Of a DNA stretch of 64,000 nt, positions 53,438 through 63,500 are shown piece by piece. Below the pieces are notes generated by a model that made no database searches, was not told where the DNA came from, and saw nothing but the letters and a program-made list of their open reading frames with translations. A program made the position numbers and the translations under genes. Source of the DNA: Microbispora rosea (lineage in GTDB: Bacteria > Actinomycetota > Actinomycetes > Streptosporangiales > Streptosporangiaceae). The stretch's first letter is position 1; each line of letters starts with the position of its first letter. The stretch lies in NCBI RefSeq assembly GCF_900156315.1, contig NZ_FTNI01000003.1, forward strand, positions 186,001-250,000, written 5' to 3'.

Positions 53438-54160
53438 TCAGAGGACGGCGCAGCCGACGCGTACGGGAAGGCGGGGCGACCACCGGCCGGACACGACGTC
53501 CTGGGCCTGCGCGTAGGCGTTGGCCGCCTTGCCGCCTCCGGAGCAGTCGAACACGCCGGTCTTCTTGCCGAAGCTGCCGCCGGCGTAGCCGCTGTGCGCG
53601 CTCGCGCTCACCGTGCCGCTCCAGTAGAGCCTGCCGGTGTTGAAGCGGATGTAGAGCCTGACCTGGCCGACGTTGTAGTGGTCGCCGTTGAGCTTGAGGC
53701 GCGGGATGTCGTCGACCGAGGTGCTGGTCGCGGTGCCGTCGCCGTTGTCCACGGGCGGCACGGTGTAACGGCTGATCCACAGCCGGGCCGAGACCCTGCG
53801 GTCGGCCGCCTTGGCGTTGTCGGCCTTGGCCTGCCCGCGTACGGCGGGGGTGACGCACACGTCGTCGCCGGCGAACGCCTCGCGCCAGACGTACCCGTTG
53901 ACGCAGGTGTGGGGGCCGAACGGGCCGGAGGTCCAGCGCGAGGCCCTGGCGGCGTTGTCGGCCTTGGTCTGCGTGCGGGTCGCGGGCGTCACGCAGACGA
54001 CGTCGCCGGAGCGGGCCTCGCGCCAGACGTAGCCCTCCTGGCAGGTGTCGGGGCCGAAGTCGCCGCCGGCGGAGGCCGGGCCGGCCATGAGCGTGGCGGG
54101 GACGGTGACGGCCAGACCGGCGATCGCGGCGGCGGCCAGACCGAGCAGGGTGCGCTTCAT
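53438..54160 (-). CDS. Secreted protein with two GYVWREA repeats
   Basis: A 240-residue exported protein with a signal peptide ending GPASA at about residue 31. Two 40-residue repeats follow: FGPDTCQEGYVWREARSGD with VCVTPATRTQTKADNAA, and FGPHTCVNGYVWREAFAGDD with VCVTPAVRGQAKADNAK. Each has two cysteines, suggesting one disulfide per repeat. The C-terminal half (RVSARLWISRYTV, LYIRFNTGRLYWSG, FDCSGGGKAANAY) is beta-rich. I have seen this repeat in other actinobacterial secreted proteins but know no function. Confidence 0.8.
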   Translation of the reverse strand: MKRTLLGLAAAAIAGLAVTVPATLMAGPASAGGDFGPDTCQEGYVWREARSGDVVCVTPATRTQTKADNAARASRWTSGPFGPHTCVNGYVWREAFAGDDVCVTPAVRGQAKADNAKAADRRVSARLWISRYTVPPVDNGDGTATSTSVDDIPRLKLNGDHYNVGQVRLYIRFNTGRLYWSGTVSASAHSGYAGGSFGKKTGVFDCSGGGKAANAYAQAQDVVSGRWSPRLPVRVGCAVL

Positions 54161-54273
54161 GACAGTCTCCTGTGCTGCTGCGGGATGAGGGTGCTGGTCG
54201 GCGGTCCCGGTCCGGCCGTCGCCGCCGGGGCCGTGCACCTCAGTGATAGGCCCGCTCGCCTGCACCTCCCTTG

Positions 54274-54310
54274 CCGCAGGCTTTCCGCAACCGCCGCAAG
54301 CCCCCCGCAA
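54274..54310. repeat. Four phased CCGCA repeats upstream of the secreted-protein gene
   Basis: CCGCAG at 54274 and CCGCAA at 54285, 54294 and 54305 recur every 11, 9 and 11 bases, about one helical turn, some 115-150 bases upstream of the secreted protein start. On the minus strand they read TTGCGG. Cooperative binding of a regulator to one DNA face is possible. Confidence 0.45.
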
Positions 54311-54346
54311 GGCGCGGACACGCAGAAGTCGCGCCCGGCAACAGGT

Positions 54347-54739
54347 CTAGTAGGACTGGAGCTCCAGCAGGTTGCCGTCGGGGTCGCGCAGGTGGGCGGT
54401 GCGGCAGGTCGGCCCCCATTCGGGCCGGGCGCTCGGCGGCGCCACGACCCGGCCGCCGTGGGCGGCCCCCACGGCGGCCGCGCGGTCGACGTCGTCCACG
54501 GTCAGGACCAGCATCGTCCCGTCGCGTCCGCCGTCGAGGTCCACGCCGGCGACCTTCGCGAGCATCTCGCGGTCGAGCAGGGCCAGCACCGCCTCCGCGT
54601 CCCGGTCCCAGTTGGCGTACGGCCCCGTCTCCGCGCCCTTGACGAGGTGCGCGCCCGCCACCGCGGTGAGCAGGCCGTCGTAGAAGCGGAAGCACTCGGC
54701 GAACCGGGAGGCGAGCACGCGAGGATAGAGAGCGTCCAT
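54347..54739 (-). CDS. VOC/glyoxalase-fold protein
   Basis: A 130-residue protein of the vicinal oxygen chelate family with two beta-alpha-beta-beta-beta modules: ALYPRVLASRFAECFRFYDGLL and VDDVDRAAAVGAAHGGR with HLRDPDGNLLELQSY. Metal ligands typical of active enzymes are only partly obvious (H116 and E123 region), so it may be a binding or resistance protein. AAGGGA precedes the ATG. It is divergent from a MarR gene with a palindromic operator between them. Confidence 0.87.
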   Translation of the reverse strand: MDALYPRVLASRFAECFRFYDGLLTAVAGAHLVKGAETGPYANWDRDAEAVLALLDREMLAKVAGVDLDGGRDGTMLVLTVDDVDRAAAVGAAHGGRVVAPPSARPEWGPTCRTAHLRDPDGNLLELQSY

Positions 54740-54756
54740 GGAAATCCCTTGGTGGT

Positions 54757-54771
54757 AACCAACGATTGGTT
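54757..54771. promoter_or_regulatory. MarR-type operator palindrome
   Basis: AACCAA-CGA-TTGGTT is a perfect inverted repeat, AT-rich against its GC-rich surroundings, centred in the 51-base gap between the divergent VOC and MarR genes. Confidence 0.75.
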
Positions 54772-54790
54772 GTGCCCTATCCTGCTCCTC

Positions 54791-55249
54791 GTGAGCGACG
54801 TGCCGCAACTTCCCCCGTCCCTGCTCGGGATCACCGCGTTCCTGCTCTCGAAGGTCGGCGTCGCCGGGCGACGCCGCATGGGCGACCGGCTGCGCGGGCA
54901 CGGCATCGGCCTGTGGGACATGGCCGTGCTGGCCGCGCTGCGCGACTTCGGCCCGGCGTCCCAGCGCGAGCTCGGCGCCCGGCTGGGCATCGACCCCAGC
55001 GACCTCGTGACGGTGATGGACACGCTCGTGCCGCTCGGCCTCGTGGAGCGCGAGCGCGACTCCGAGGACCGGCGGCGATACCGGGTCGCCGTCAGCCCCG
55101 AGGGCCGGGCCACGCTGGAGGCGGCCCTGCGCGAGGCCGGCGAGGTGCGCGACGACCTGCTGGCCGCGCTGGACGAGGACGAGCGGGCGACCCTGCACGC
55201 GCTGCTCCGCAAGGCGTACGCCGGCCTGGAGCCGCGGGCCCGGGCCTGA
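54791..55249 (+). CDS. MarR-family regulator
   Basis: A 152-residue winged-helix repressor: SQRELGARLGIDPSDLVTVMDTLVPLGLVERERDSEDRRRYRVAVSPEG spans the recognition helix and wing, flanked by dimerisation helices. GTG at 54791 starts the conserved part; a weak CTCCTC-like region precedes it and translation may be leaderless. It most likely represses itself and the divergent VOC gene through the palindrome at 54757-54771 and releases on binding a phenolic or similar ligand. Confidence 0.9.
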   Translation: MSDVPQLPPSLLGITAFLLSKVGVAGRRRMGDRLRGHGIGLWDMAVLAALRDFGPASQRELGARLGIDPSDLVTVMDTLVPLGLVERERDSEDRRRYRVAVSPEGRATLEAALREAGEVRDDLLAALDEDERATLHALLRKAYAGLEPRARA

Positions 55250-55278
55250 GACGCCTCCCCTCCGGAGGCGGAGCGGTG

Positions 55279-55992
55279 TCAGGCGCCGGTGAGCCAGACG
55301 TAGCCGGCGAAGCGGCCGGTGCGCTGCTCCCGCCGGTAGGAGTAGAGGTCGGCCGTCTCGATCGTGCAGCGGTCGTCGTGCCGGACGTCGGCGACGCCGG
55401 CCCGGGCGAGCTGGGCCGCGATCCCGGCCCGGATGTCGAGCGCGGGCGTGCCGTGCCGGGTACGCGACCGGGCCTCGGGCACGCGGGCCGCGACGCGCTC
55501 ACACAGGTCCTCCGGCACCTCGTAGCACAGACCGCAGGCCGACGGCCCGATCACGGCCGTCATCCGCTCCGGCCGTGCGCCCCGCGCGGCCATCGCCTCG
55601 ACCAGGGCGGGGACCACGCCCGCCTCCGTGCCCGGCCGCCCCGAGTGCGCGCCGCCGACCAGGCCGGCCACCGGATCGGCCACCAGCACGGGCGCGCAGT
55701 CGGCGACCAGGACCGCCAGGCCGAGCCCGGGGCGGCCGGTGAACACCCCGTCCAGCGCGGGCGGTTCCTCCCCGAACGGCTCCTCCACGTAGGCGACGTC
55801 GGTCCCGTGGACCTGGCGCATGAAGACCACCCGGTCGAGCCCGAACTCCGCGGCCGTCTTCGCCCGGTTCTCGGCGACCGCCGCCGGGTCGTCCCCCACC
55901 GCCCCGCCGAGGTTGCGGCTGCCGTAGGGCTCGGCGCTCACGCCGCCGTGCCGGTCGGTGAAGGCCATCCGCACCCGATCGATCGCAATCAC
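55279..55992 (-). CDS. pgeF: PgeF-type peptidoglycan-editing factor (laccase-domain protein)
   Basis: A 237-residue member of the YfiH/DUF152 family. RQVHGTDVAYVEE, LAVLVADCAPVLVADPVAG, GGAHSGRPGTEAGVVPALVEAM and IGPSACGLCYEV carry the His/Cys/His zinc-binding set. The usual HAGWRG reads HSGRPG here. The E. coli homologue removes wrongly placed L-Ser from cell wall precursors, and others act on purine nucleosides; in actinobacteria the gene is often near ftsZ, but not here. GTG at 55992 is used because the following VIAIDRVRMAF is the normal start. Confidence 0.87.
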   Translation of the reverse strand: MIAIDRVRMAFTDRHGGVSAEPYGSRNLGGAVGDDPAAVAENRAKTAAEFGLDRVVFMRQVHGTDVAYVEEPFGEEPPALDGVFTGRPGLGLAVLVADCAPVLVADPVAGLVGGAHSGRPGTEAGVVPALVEAMAARGARPERMTAVIGPSACGLCYEVPEDLCERVAARVPEARSRTRHGTPALDIRAGIAAQLARAGVADVRHDDRCTIETADLYSYRREQRTGRFAGYVWLTGA

Positions 55993-56026
55993 CCGATTAG
56001 CGTACGGCCTGGGAAAGGAGCGTGAC

Positions 56027-57082
56027 ATGCGCGCGGTTGTGTACGAGGAGTTCGGCGGGCGGGCCGAGGTGCGCGAGGTGGCGGATCCGGTGGCGCCGCC
56101 GGACGGCGTCGTGATCAGGGTCGAGGCGACCGGGGCGTGCCGCAGCGACTGGCACGGGTGGATGGGCCACGACGCGGACATCACCGTGCTGCCCCACGTG
56201 CCCGGGCACGAGCTGGCGGGTGTGGTCGACTCGGCCGGCCCGGGGGTGCGCGACTGGCGGCCGGGCGACCGGGTGATGGTGCCGTTCATCTGCGCCTGCG
56301 GGAGCTGCCGCGAGTGCACGACCGGCAACCAGCAGGTGTGCGAGCGCCAGACGCAGCCCGGCTTCACCCACTGGGGATCGTTCGCCGAATTGGTGGCGAT
56401 CGACCACGCCGACGTGAACCTCGTGCGGCTGCCGGACGGCATGGCGTTCGCCACGGCGGCGAGCCTGGGCTGCCGCTTCGCCACCGCGTTCCGCGCGGTC
56501 GTCGAGCAGGGGCGGGTGCGGGCGGGCCAGTGGCTCGCCGTGCACGGCTGCGGCGGGGTCGGCCTGTCGGCCGTGATGATCGGCGCCGCCATCGGGGCGC
56601 GGGTCGTCGCGGTGGACGTGTCGCCCGCGGCGCTCGACCTGGCCCGGCGGTTCGGCGCGGCCGAGTGCGTCCTGGCCGGCGAGGACGGTTCACCCGAGGA
56701 GGCGGCCGCGCGGGTCAGGGCGGCCACCGGGGGCGGCGGCGCCGACGTCTCCCTCGACGCGCTGGGCGACCCCGCCACCTGCGCCGCGTCGATCGGCAGC
56801 CTGCGCAGGCGGGGCCGCCACGTGCAGGTGGGCCTGCTCCCCGGGCGGACGGCCCTGCCGATGGGCCGGGTCATCGCGCACGAGCTGGAGATCGCGGGCA
56901 GCCACGGCATGGCCGCCCACGCCTACCCGCCGATGCTTGAGCTGATCGCGGCGGGCGTGCTCCGCCCCGATCTGCTGGTCACCCGCACCGTCGGCCTGGA
57001 CGACGCGCCGGACGCGCTGACCCGACCGGGCGCGCACCCGGGCGTCACCATGATCATCCCGAGCTCGTCCCCGGTCGGGTGA
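56027..57082 (+). CDS. Zinc-dependent alcohol dehydrogenase
   Basis: A 351-residue medium-chain dehydrogenase with full zinc equipment: catalytic ligands in GACRSDWHGWMG and PGHELAG, four structural-zinc cysteines in CACGSCRECTTGNQQVC, and the NAD-binding VHGCGGVGLSAVMIG. It oxidises alcohols or reduces aldehydes; the substrate is unknown. GGAAAGGAG lies 6 bases before the ATG. Its 3' end overlaps the convergent glgA stop by 29 bases. Confidence 0.92.
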   Translation: MRAVVYEEFGGRAEVREVADPVAPPDGVVIRVEATGACRSDWHGWMGHDADITVLPHVPGHELAGVVDSAGPGVRDWRPGDRVMVPFICACGSCRECTTGNQQVCERQTQPGFTHWGSFAELVAIDHADVNLVRLPDGMAFATAASLGCRFATAFRAVVEQGRVRAGQWLAVHGCGGVGLSAVMIGAAIGARVVAVDVSPAALDLARRFGAAECVLAGEDGSPEEAAARVRAATGGGGADVSLDALGDPATCAASIGSLRRRGRHVQVGLLPGRTALPMGRVIAHELEIAGSHGMAAHAYPPMLELIAAGVLRPDLLVTRTVGLDDAPDALTRPGAHPGVTMIIPSSSPVG

Positions 57083-58250
57083 GCGACGCGTAGAGCTCGT
57101 GGGTGCGCTCGGCGATCCGCCGCCAGGAGAAGTGGTCGATCGCGCGCACGCGCCCGGCCTCGCCCATCGCGGCCGCGAGGCCCGGATCGCCGAGCACCGC
57201 GTTCACCCGCTCGGCCAGCGCCGCGGCGAACGCCTCCGGGTCGTGCGGCTCGCCGTCCGCGCCCTGGTCGATCGGTACGAGCAGGCCCGTCTCGCCGTCG
57301 GCGACGACCTCGGGGATGCCTCCGGTCGCGGTCGCGACGACGGCGGTCTCGCACGCCATCGCCTCCAGGTTCACGATGCCCATCGGCTCGTAGACCGAGG
57401 GGCACACGAACACGGTGGCGTGCGTGAGGATCTGGATCACCTCGGGCCTGGGCAGCATCTCGGAGATCCACACCACGCCCTTACGGGAGGCCGACAGCTC
57501 GCGCACGAGCGCCGTGACCTCCTCGGCGATCTCCGGCGTGTCGGGCGCGCCCGCGCACAGCACGAGCTGCGCCGCCGGGTCGAACGACCGGGCCGCGTGG
57601 AGCAGGTGCACCAGGCCCTTCTGCCGGGTGATCCGCCCCACGAAGACGACGTACGGCGCGGCCGGGTCGATGCCGTGCTTCACCAGGGCCTCGGTGCCCC
57701 GGGAGGGCGCGTACTCCTCGGTGTCGATGCCGTTGTGGATCACCCGCACGCGCTCGGCGGGGACCTCCGGGTAGGCCGTGAGCACGTCGCGCCGCATGCC
57801 CTCCGACACCGCGATGATCGCGTCGGCCGCGTGGAGCGCGGTCCGCTCCGCCCACGACGAGAGCGTGTAGCCGCCGCCGAGCTGCTCGGCCTTCCACGGG
57901 CGCAGCGGCTCCAGGCTGTGCGTGGTCATCACGTGCGGCACGCCGTACAGCATCTTCGCGACGTGACCGGCGAAGTTCGCGTACCAGGTGTGGCTGTGCA
58001 CGACGTCGGCGCCCTCGCAGCCGGCCGCCATCTCGACGTCGACCCCGAGCACCTGCAGGGCGGCGTTCGCGCCGGACAGGCCCCCGGGGACCGGGTAGGC
58101 CCGCACGCCGGGCTCCTCGCGCGGGGCGCCGAAACAGCGGACCCGCACGTCGGCCAGCCCGCGAAGCTCCCGCGCGAGGTACTCGACATGGACTCCGGCG
58201 CCGCCGTACACCTCGGGCGGATACTCGCGGCTCAGCAGATCGACACGCAT
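57054..58250 (-). CDS. glgA: Glycogen synthase-like glycosyltransferase (GlgA/GlgM, actinobacterial type)
   Basis: A 398-residue GT4-type enzyme: [61 protein letters not shown] and [19 protein letters not shown] are typical. In actinobacteria this protein uses ADP-glucose from GlgC to make maltose 1-phosphate (GlgM) or extend alpha-1,4 glucan, feeding the GlgE route to glycogen or capsular glucan. It is divergent from glgC across 85 bases, so both are likely controlled together. Confidence 0.9.
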   Translation of the reverse strand: MRVDLLSREYPPEVYGGAGVHVEYLARELRGLADVRVRCFGAPREEPGVRAYPVPGGLSGANAALQVLGVDVEMAAGCEGADVVHSHTWYANFAGHVAKMLYGVPHVMTTHSLEPLRPWKAEQLGGGYTLSSWAERTALHAADAIIAVSEGMRRDVLTAYPEVPAERVRVIHNGIDTEEYAPSRGTEALVKHGIDPAAPYVVFVGRITRQKGLVHLLHAARSFDPAAQLVLCAGAPDTPEIAEEVTALVRELSASRKGVVWISEMLPRPEVIQILTHATVFVCPSVYEPMGIVNLEAMACETAVVATATGGIPEVVADGETGLLVPIDQGADGEPHDPEAFAAALAERVNAVLGDPGLAAAMGEAGRVRAIDHFSWRRIAERTHELYASLTRPGTSSG

Positions 58251-58335
58251 ACGAGTGAGCTTAGAGTCCCCGATCCGCACTGTTTGCCGGTGTCCCTGGT
58301 GTTTGTTAGCCATTTCGCGGGTTAAGGTCCTGCCT

Positions 58336-59562
58336 ATGAAGGTCCTGGCGATCGTGCTTGCGGGTGGAGAGGGCAAGCGGCTGATGCCGCTCACCGCGGA
58401 CCGGGCCAAGCCCGCCGTGCCCTTCGGCGGCATCTACCGGCTCATCGACTTCGTACTGTCGAACCTGGCGAACGCGCACTACTGGCAGATCGTGGTGCTG
58501 ACGCAGTACAAGAACCACAGCCTGGACCGGCACATCTCCCGGACGTGGCGGCTGTCGTCGATGCTCGGCAACTACGTGACCCCCGTGCCCGCGCAGCAGC
58601 GGCTCGGGCCGCACTGGTTCGCCGGATCGGCCGACGCGCTGTTCCAGAACCTCAACCTGATCTACGACGAGATGCCCGACCACGTGATCGTCTTCGGCGC
58701 GGACCACATCTACCGGATGGATCCCCGCCAGATGGTCGACCAGCACATCGACTCGGGCGCGGACGTGACCGTCGCCGCGATCCGCCAGCCGCTCGAACTG
58801 GCCGACCAGTTCGGGGTCATCGAGGCGGACCCCTCGGGCCGCAGGATCGTCGCGTTCCGCGAGAAGCCGAAGGACGCGGTGGGCCTGCCCGACGCGCCCG
58901 ACCAGATCTTCGCCTCGATGGGCAACTACGTCTTCAAGACCCAGGCCCTCATCGAGGCCGTGCGCGAGGACGCCCTCGACCCCAGCAGCAGGCACGACCT
59001 CGGCGGCAACATCATCCCGATGTTCGTCAAGAGCGGCGGCGCCGAGGTGTACGACTTCGCGAACAACGTGGTGCCCGGCTCCACCGAGCGCGACCGCGGC
59101 TACTGGCGCGACGTGGGGACGCTCGACGCCTACTACGAGGCCAACATGGACCTCATCTCGGTGCAGCCGGTCTTCAACCTCTACAACGACCGGTGGCCGA
59201 TCTACACCGGCAACGATCCCCTGCCGCCGGCGAAGTTCGTGCACAACGAGGGCGACCGGGTGGGGCACGCGCTGGACTCGCTCGTGTCGCCCGGCGTGAT
59301 CGTGTCGGGCGGCACCGCGCTGCGCTCGATCCTGTCCCCCGGCGTGGTGCTGCACTCCCATTCACACGTCGAGGACTCGGTGCTGATGGGCTCGGTCAAG
59401 ATCGGCAGGGGCGCGATCGTCCGCAAGGCCATCATCGACAAGAACGTGGTCATCCCCGACGGCGCCCGGATCGGCTTCGACCCGGAGTACGACCGCCAGC
59501 GTTTCGCGGTGACCCGCAGCGGTGTCGTCGTGATCGGGAAGAACGAGATCGTCGAGCGCTGA
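58336..59562 (+). CDS. glgC: Glucose-1-phosphate adenylyltransferase
   Basis: A 408-residue enzyme that makes ADP-glucose from ATP and glucose 1-phosphate, the controlled step of bacterial glycogen synthesis. [53 protein letters not shown] and the C-terminal left-handed helix with [24 protein letters not shown] are all present. Length is normal. AAGG precedes the ATG at 58336 by 8-9 bases; an in-frame TTG upstream is rejected. Confidence 0.95.
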   Translation: MKVLAIVLAGGEGKRLMPLTADRAKPAVPFGGIYRLIDFVLSNLANAHYWQIVVLTQYKNHSLDRHISRTWRLSSMLGNYVTPVPAQQRLGPHWFAGSADALFQNLNLIYDEMPDHVIVFGADHIYRMDPRQMVDQHIDSGADVTVAAIRQPLELADQFGVIEADPSGRRIVAFREKPKDAVGLPDAPDQIFASMGNYVFKTQALIEAVREDALDPSSRHDLGGNIIPMFVKSGGAEVYDFANNVVPGSTERDRGYWRDVGTLDAYYEANMDLISVQPVFNLYNDRWPIYTGNDPLPPAKFVHNEGDRVGHALDSLVSPGVIVSGGTALRSILSPGVVLHSHSHVEDSVLMGSVKIGRGAIVRKAIIDKNVVIPDGARIGFDPEYDRQRFAVTRSGVVVIGKNEIVER

Positions 59563-59655
59563 GCCCAGCGGGCGCGCGGGCCCTGCGCCGGTCATCAGCC
59601 GTGGGCGGGCGGCCAGGACCTTCCCGCATCCTCCCCGAGCGCGGAGAATGTGCGG

Positions 59656-60507
59656 ATGGATCTCGATATCAGCGGGGTGTGTGACGTGTTCGGCCTCGGC
59701 CTTGCGGTGACGCGAGGACTGCGGATGGCCGGCTACTACCACAACGAGGTGTGGCGGCTCGACACGATCACCGGCGCGTACGCCGTGAAGCGGCTGCCGC
59801 CGTCGGCCGCGCCCGCCGTGGAGATCGAGATCTCCGCCTGGCGGGCGGGCATCCCGGTGCCCGAGCCGGTCCCGTCGCCCGCGACAGGAGCGTACGTGGT
59901 CCCTGTCGGGGACGGCTGCGTCCGGGTGCACCGCTGGCTCGACGGGAAGGCGCCCGCCCTCGGCGATCTCAGCCCCGAGCTGTCGGCCGCGATGGGCGAA
60001 CTGGTGGCCGCCGTACACACGGCCGGTCGTGACATCGCCCCTCAGGAACCGCCGCGGGCGGACCCTTCCGGCCACCCGGCCACGGATCCGGCGTACGGAC
60101 TGGCCGGCCTCGCGGCCGCGACCGCGCGACCGGCCGGCGTGGGCACCCCCACCATGTCCCACGGCGACCTGCACCCGAAGAACGCCCTGCTCCGGTTCGA
60201 CGGCAGCCTGGCGATCATCGACTGGGACACCGCCGGTCCGTACGTCGCCGAGCAGGAGGCCGCGGGCATGGCCCTCGACTGGGCGGCCCGCCTCGACGGG
60301 AGCGCCGACCTCGACCGATTCGACGCCGCCGTGTACGGCTACCGCAAAGCCGGCGGCGACATCCCGGCGGAGCCCTGGGTCTTCGGCGGCTGGGTGCGCG
60401 GTTATCTGGCCTTCCTCGACGGAGCTGGGCGGAACGAACCCACCGGCACGCTCGCCCGGCTCCACTGGGTCGAGGCCAACCTCGACGCGCTGACCCGGCG
60501 CCTCTAG
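59656..60507 (+). CDS. Aminoglycoside phosphotransferase-fold kinase
   Basis: A 283-residue APH/choline-kinase-fold protein. The catalytic loop SHGDLHPKNALLR supplies the Asp and Asn, IIDWDTAGPY the metal-binding Asp, and AVKRLP the ATP lysine. Such stand-alone actinomycete enzymes may phosphorylate antibiotics, sugars or amino alcohols; resistance is only one option. The ATG at 59656 is better spaced from GGAG than the GTG two codons earlier. It converges with the NRPS-MFS gene, overlapping it by 4 bases. Confidence 0.85.
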   Translation: MDLDISGVCDVFGLGLAVTRGLRMAGYYHNEVWRLDTITGAYAVKRLPPSAAPAVEIEISAWRAGIPVPEPVPSPATGAYVVPVGDGCVRVHRWLDGKAPALGDLSPELSAAMGELVAAVHTAGRDIAPQEPPRADPSGHPATDPAYGLAGLAAATARPAGVGTPTMSHGDLHPKNALLRFDGSLAIIDWDTAGPYVAEQEAAGMALDWAARLDGSADLDRFDAAVYGYRKAGGDIPAEPWVFGGWVRGYLAFLDGAGRNEPTGTLARLHWVEANLDALTRRL

Positions 60508-63500
60508 CTAGCGGCGCGACGCTTGATGGCCTCGACCCCGACGAGGTCGTCGGGCAGCGCGTCCGGCATCTCGGTGTCGAGGCGGGCCAGCCGCCTCACC
60601 CGCAGGGCGCCGGCCGCCACGAGGACCATGCCCAGTGCGCACACCAGATAGAGGAAGGCGATCCCACGGCCGGGGCCCACCCCGATCAGGGCGCCCACGG
60701 TGGAGGCGAGCGCCCCTCCCGGGGCCAGCATCGGGTCGAACAGCGCGGTGCCGAGCGGGGCGACCAGGCCGATGCCGACGGGCAGCGTCGACCAGGCGAC
60801 CAGCGTGTTGAGCGCGAAGACCCGTCCGTGGAACCGCGCGGGCACCTTGATCTGCACGATCGTGACGTAGATGCCGTTCATCAGCGTGAGGAAGTAGCTG
60901 AGCGCGAACGCCCCCACGCCGACCACGGCGAGCGACGGAGCGAGGCCGGTGACGACGGCGCCCGCCGCGATGGCCGCGGCGAAGGCCAGCACACCGCGGA
61001 ACCGCCCGCGGCGCGGGCCGCCCCACAGCGACATGGTCAGCCCGCCGAGCAGGACGCCGAGCCCCGACACCAGCGAGATGACGCTGACGTCCTTGAGCGT
61101 GGCGAAGGAGAGCACCAGCGGCGAGACCAGCAGGAGCAGCGGGGACAGGAACACGTTGAGCACGGCGAAGAACACCAGCGTCGAGCGCAGGCCCCGGTCG
61201 TGCCACGTGTACGTGAAGCCCTTGGCGATCTCCGTGCCCAGCGGCTCGCGCGGCCGCCAGGGAAGCGTGTCGGGGAAGCGGACCAGCAGCACCGTGACGA
61301 TGGCGAACGCGTAACTCGCCACGTCGATCGCCACGATGCCGCCGAGCCCGATCCACGCCAGCAACCCGGCCGCGACGAGGGGGACGACGAGCTGCGCGAC
61401 GCCGTTGGTCATCTGGGTGACGCCGATGGCGTGACCGAGATAGTGCTTGGGGACGAGTTGCGGCACCGCCGACTGGTAGGCAAGCCGCTGGAAGGCCGCC
61501 GCCACCGACAGGCTGACGATCAGCAGGTAGATCTGCCAGATCCGTATGTCGCCGAACAGGAGCAGCCCGGCCAGCACGGCCTGGATCCCGGCCGAGGCGC
61601 AGTCGGCGAACAGCATCACGCGCCGCCGGTCCGCCCGGTCCACGATCGCCCCGGCCAGCGGGGAGATCAGCAGCCCGGCCAGGTTGAGCACGGCCAGCGT
61701 GGAGAACTGCCCGATCGAGCCGGAGTCCATGAGGACGGTCAGGGGCAGGGCCCACCCGGTGAGGGCCGAGCCGATCATCGAGAGCTGCTGCCCGGCGGAG
61801 ATCGTGAGGAAGCGGCCCATGCTGGGCCGCACGCCCTGCTTATCGGACCCGGGCGGGGCGGACCCGCGCGAGACCGCGTGCACCCACCACGAGGGGTTGC
61901 CCGAGCGGTCGGAGACCTCCAGGTGGGTGTGGGTGCGCAGGGCGGCGGCCAGTTCCTCCGCGCGGTAGCGCAGGAAGTAGTGGCCGCCCTCGTCCAGCAC
62001 GACGAGCGCCGTGACCTCGGTGAGGAAGCCCCACTCGCGGTAGCGCTCCGCGTAGAAGTCGGTGGCGGGGTCGCGCTCGCCGATCACCGAGATGATCGGA
62101 GCGCGTAATCGTGGCCGGTCCGGCGCGTCGAACAGCCCGGTGAAGTACTTCTCCGCGGCCTTGGAATCATGGCGCATCGTGCGGATGATGCGGTCGGCCA
62201 CGCCGGGATCGAGCTCCTCGAGGTCCACCCCACGGGCCTTGAGACGGTTGATGTCGGTCTGGCTGCTTCGGAGGCGGTCGAACTCCCCGATTCTCGACAG
62301 TGCGCGCATGAGCCCGCGCGGCCGGGCGAACGGGAAGATCGCCCCGACGTAGACGGCGTCCACGGCACGGCCCGCCGCCTCGACCCTGGTGGCCAGCTCG
62401 ACCGCGAGCGCGGCGCCGACCCCGCAGTGGCCGTAGATCACCAGGGGCCCCTCGATGGCGAGGATCTCCTCGGTGGCGCGGGCGGCCAGCTCGGCGAACT
62501 CCATCGGCTCCTCGTCCAGGCCCACGTCGTGGCCGGGGATCGCGAGCGCGTACAGTGCCTGGCCGGCCGGCAGGGCGTCGGCCAGCGGCTGGTAGACCAC
62601 GGCGCTGCCCGACCCGTACGGCACGCACACGTAGGTGACGCTCGCCGTACATGCCGGGGTGAGCCGCTGGAGCAGCGGGCGGGGGCCGTCCTCGCCGGAA
62701 GCGGCGTAGGCCGCCAGTTCGCGCACGGTCCGGTAGGTGAAGACGTCCATCAGCCCCACCTGCGCGGATCCGGCGGGGAGCGCCCTGCGGAGCTTCGCGA
62801 CGACCTGGACGGCGAGCAGCGAGTGGCCGCCGAGATCGAAGAAGTCGTCGTCGGCCCCGATCCGCTCGGCCCCCAGCACGTCGGCCCAGACGGCCGCGAC
62901 GGCCCGCTCGGTCTCGGTCTGCGGCTCGGCGTACGGCACGTCGGCCTGCACCTGCGGGACGGGCAGGGCGGCGCGGTCGAGCTTGCCGTTCGGCGTGAGC
63001 GGAAGGGCGTCGAGCGCGACGAACATCGACGGCAGCATGTACTCCGGCAGCGTGCCCCTGATCGCCGCCCGCACCTGGGCCGGCTCGGGCACGTCGTCAC
63101 CCGTGAGGTAGGCGACCAGCCGGGGGTCGCCGGGCACGTCCTCGCGTACGATCACCGCGGCGTCCCGCACACCGGCCTTCTCGCGGAGCACGGCCTCGAT
63201 CTCGCCGAGCTCGATGCGCAGGCCGCGCAGCTTGACCTGGCCGTCGAGGCGGCCCAGGAACTCGATCGTGCCGTCCGGCAGCCAGCGGGCCGCGTCGCCG
63301 GTGCGGTAGCGGCCTCCGGCGAACCGCTCGGCGGTCAGCTCCGGGCGGGCGTGGTAGCCGAGTGCGACGCCCACGCCGCCGATGTAGAGCTCGCCGGGCA
63401 CCCCCACGGGCACGGGCTCGCCGTGGCGGTCGAGCACGTGCAGCGTGATGTTCTGGATGGGCGAGCCGATCGGCACCCTCGCGCGGCCCGCCAGCGCGGA

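Noticed and set aside
53402..54790. Long in-frame extension upstream of marR
   Set aside because: It runs antisense through the secreted-protein and VOC genes and has no domain. The MarR fold starts at the GTG at 54791.
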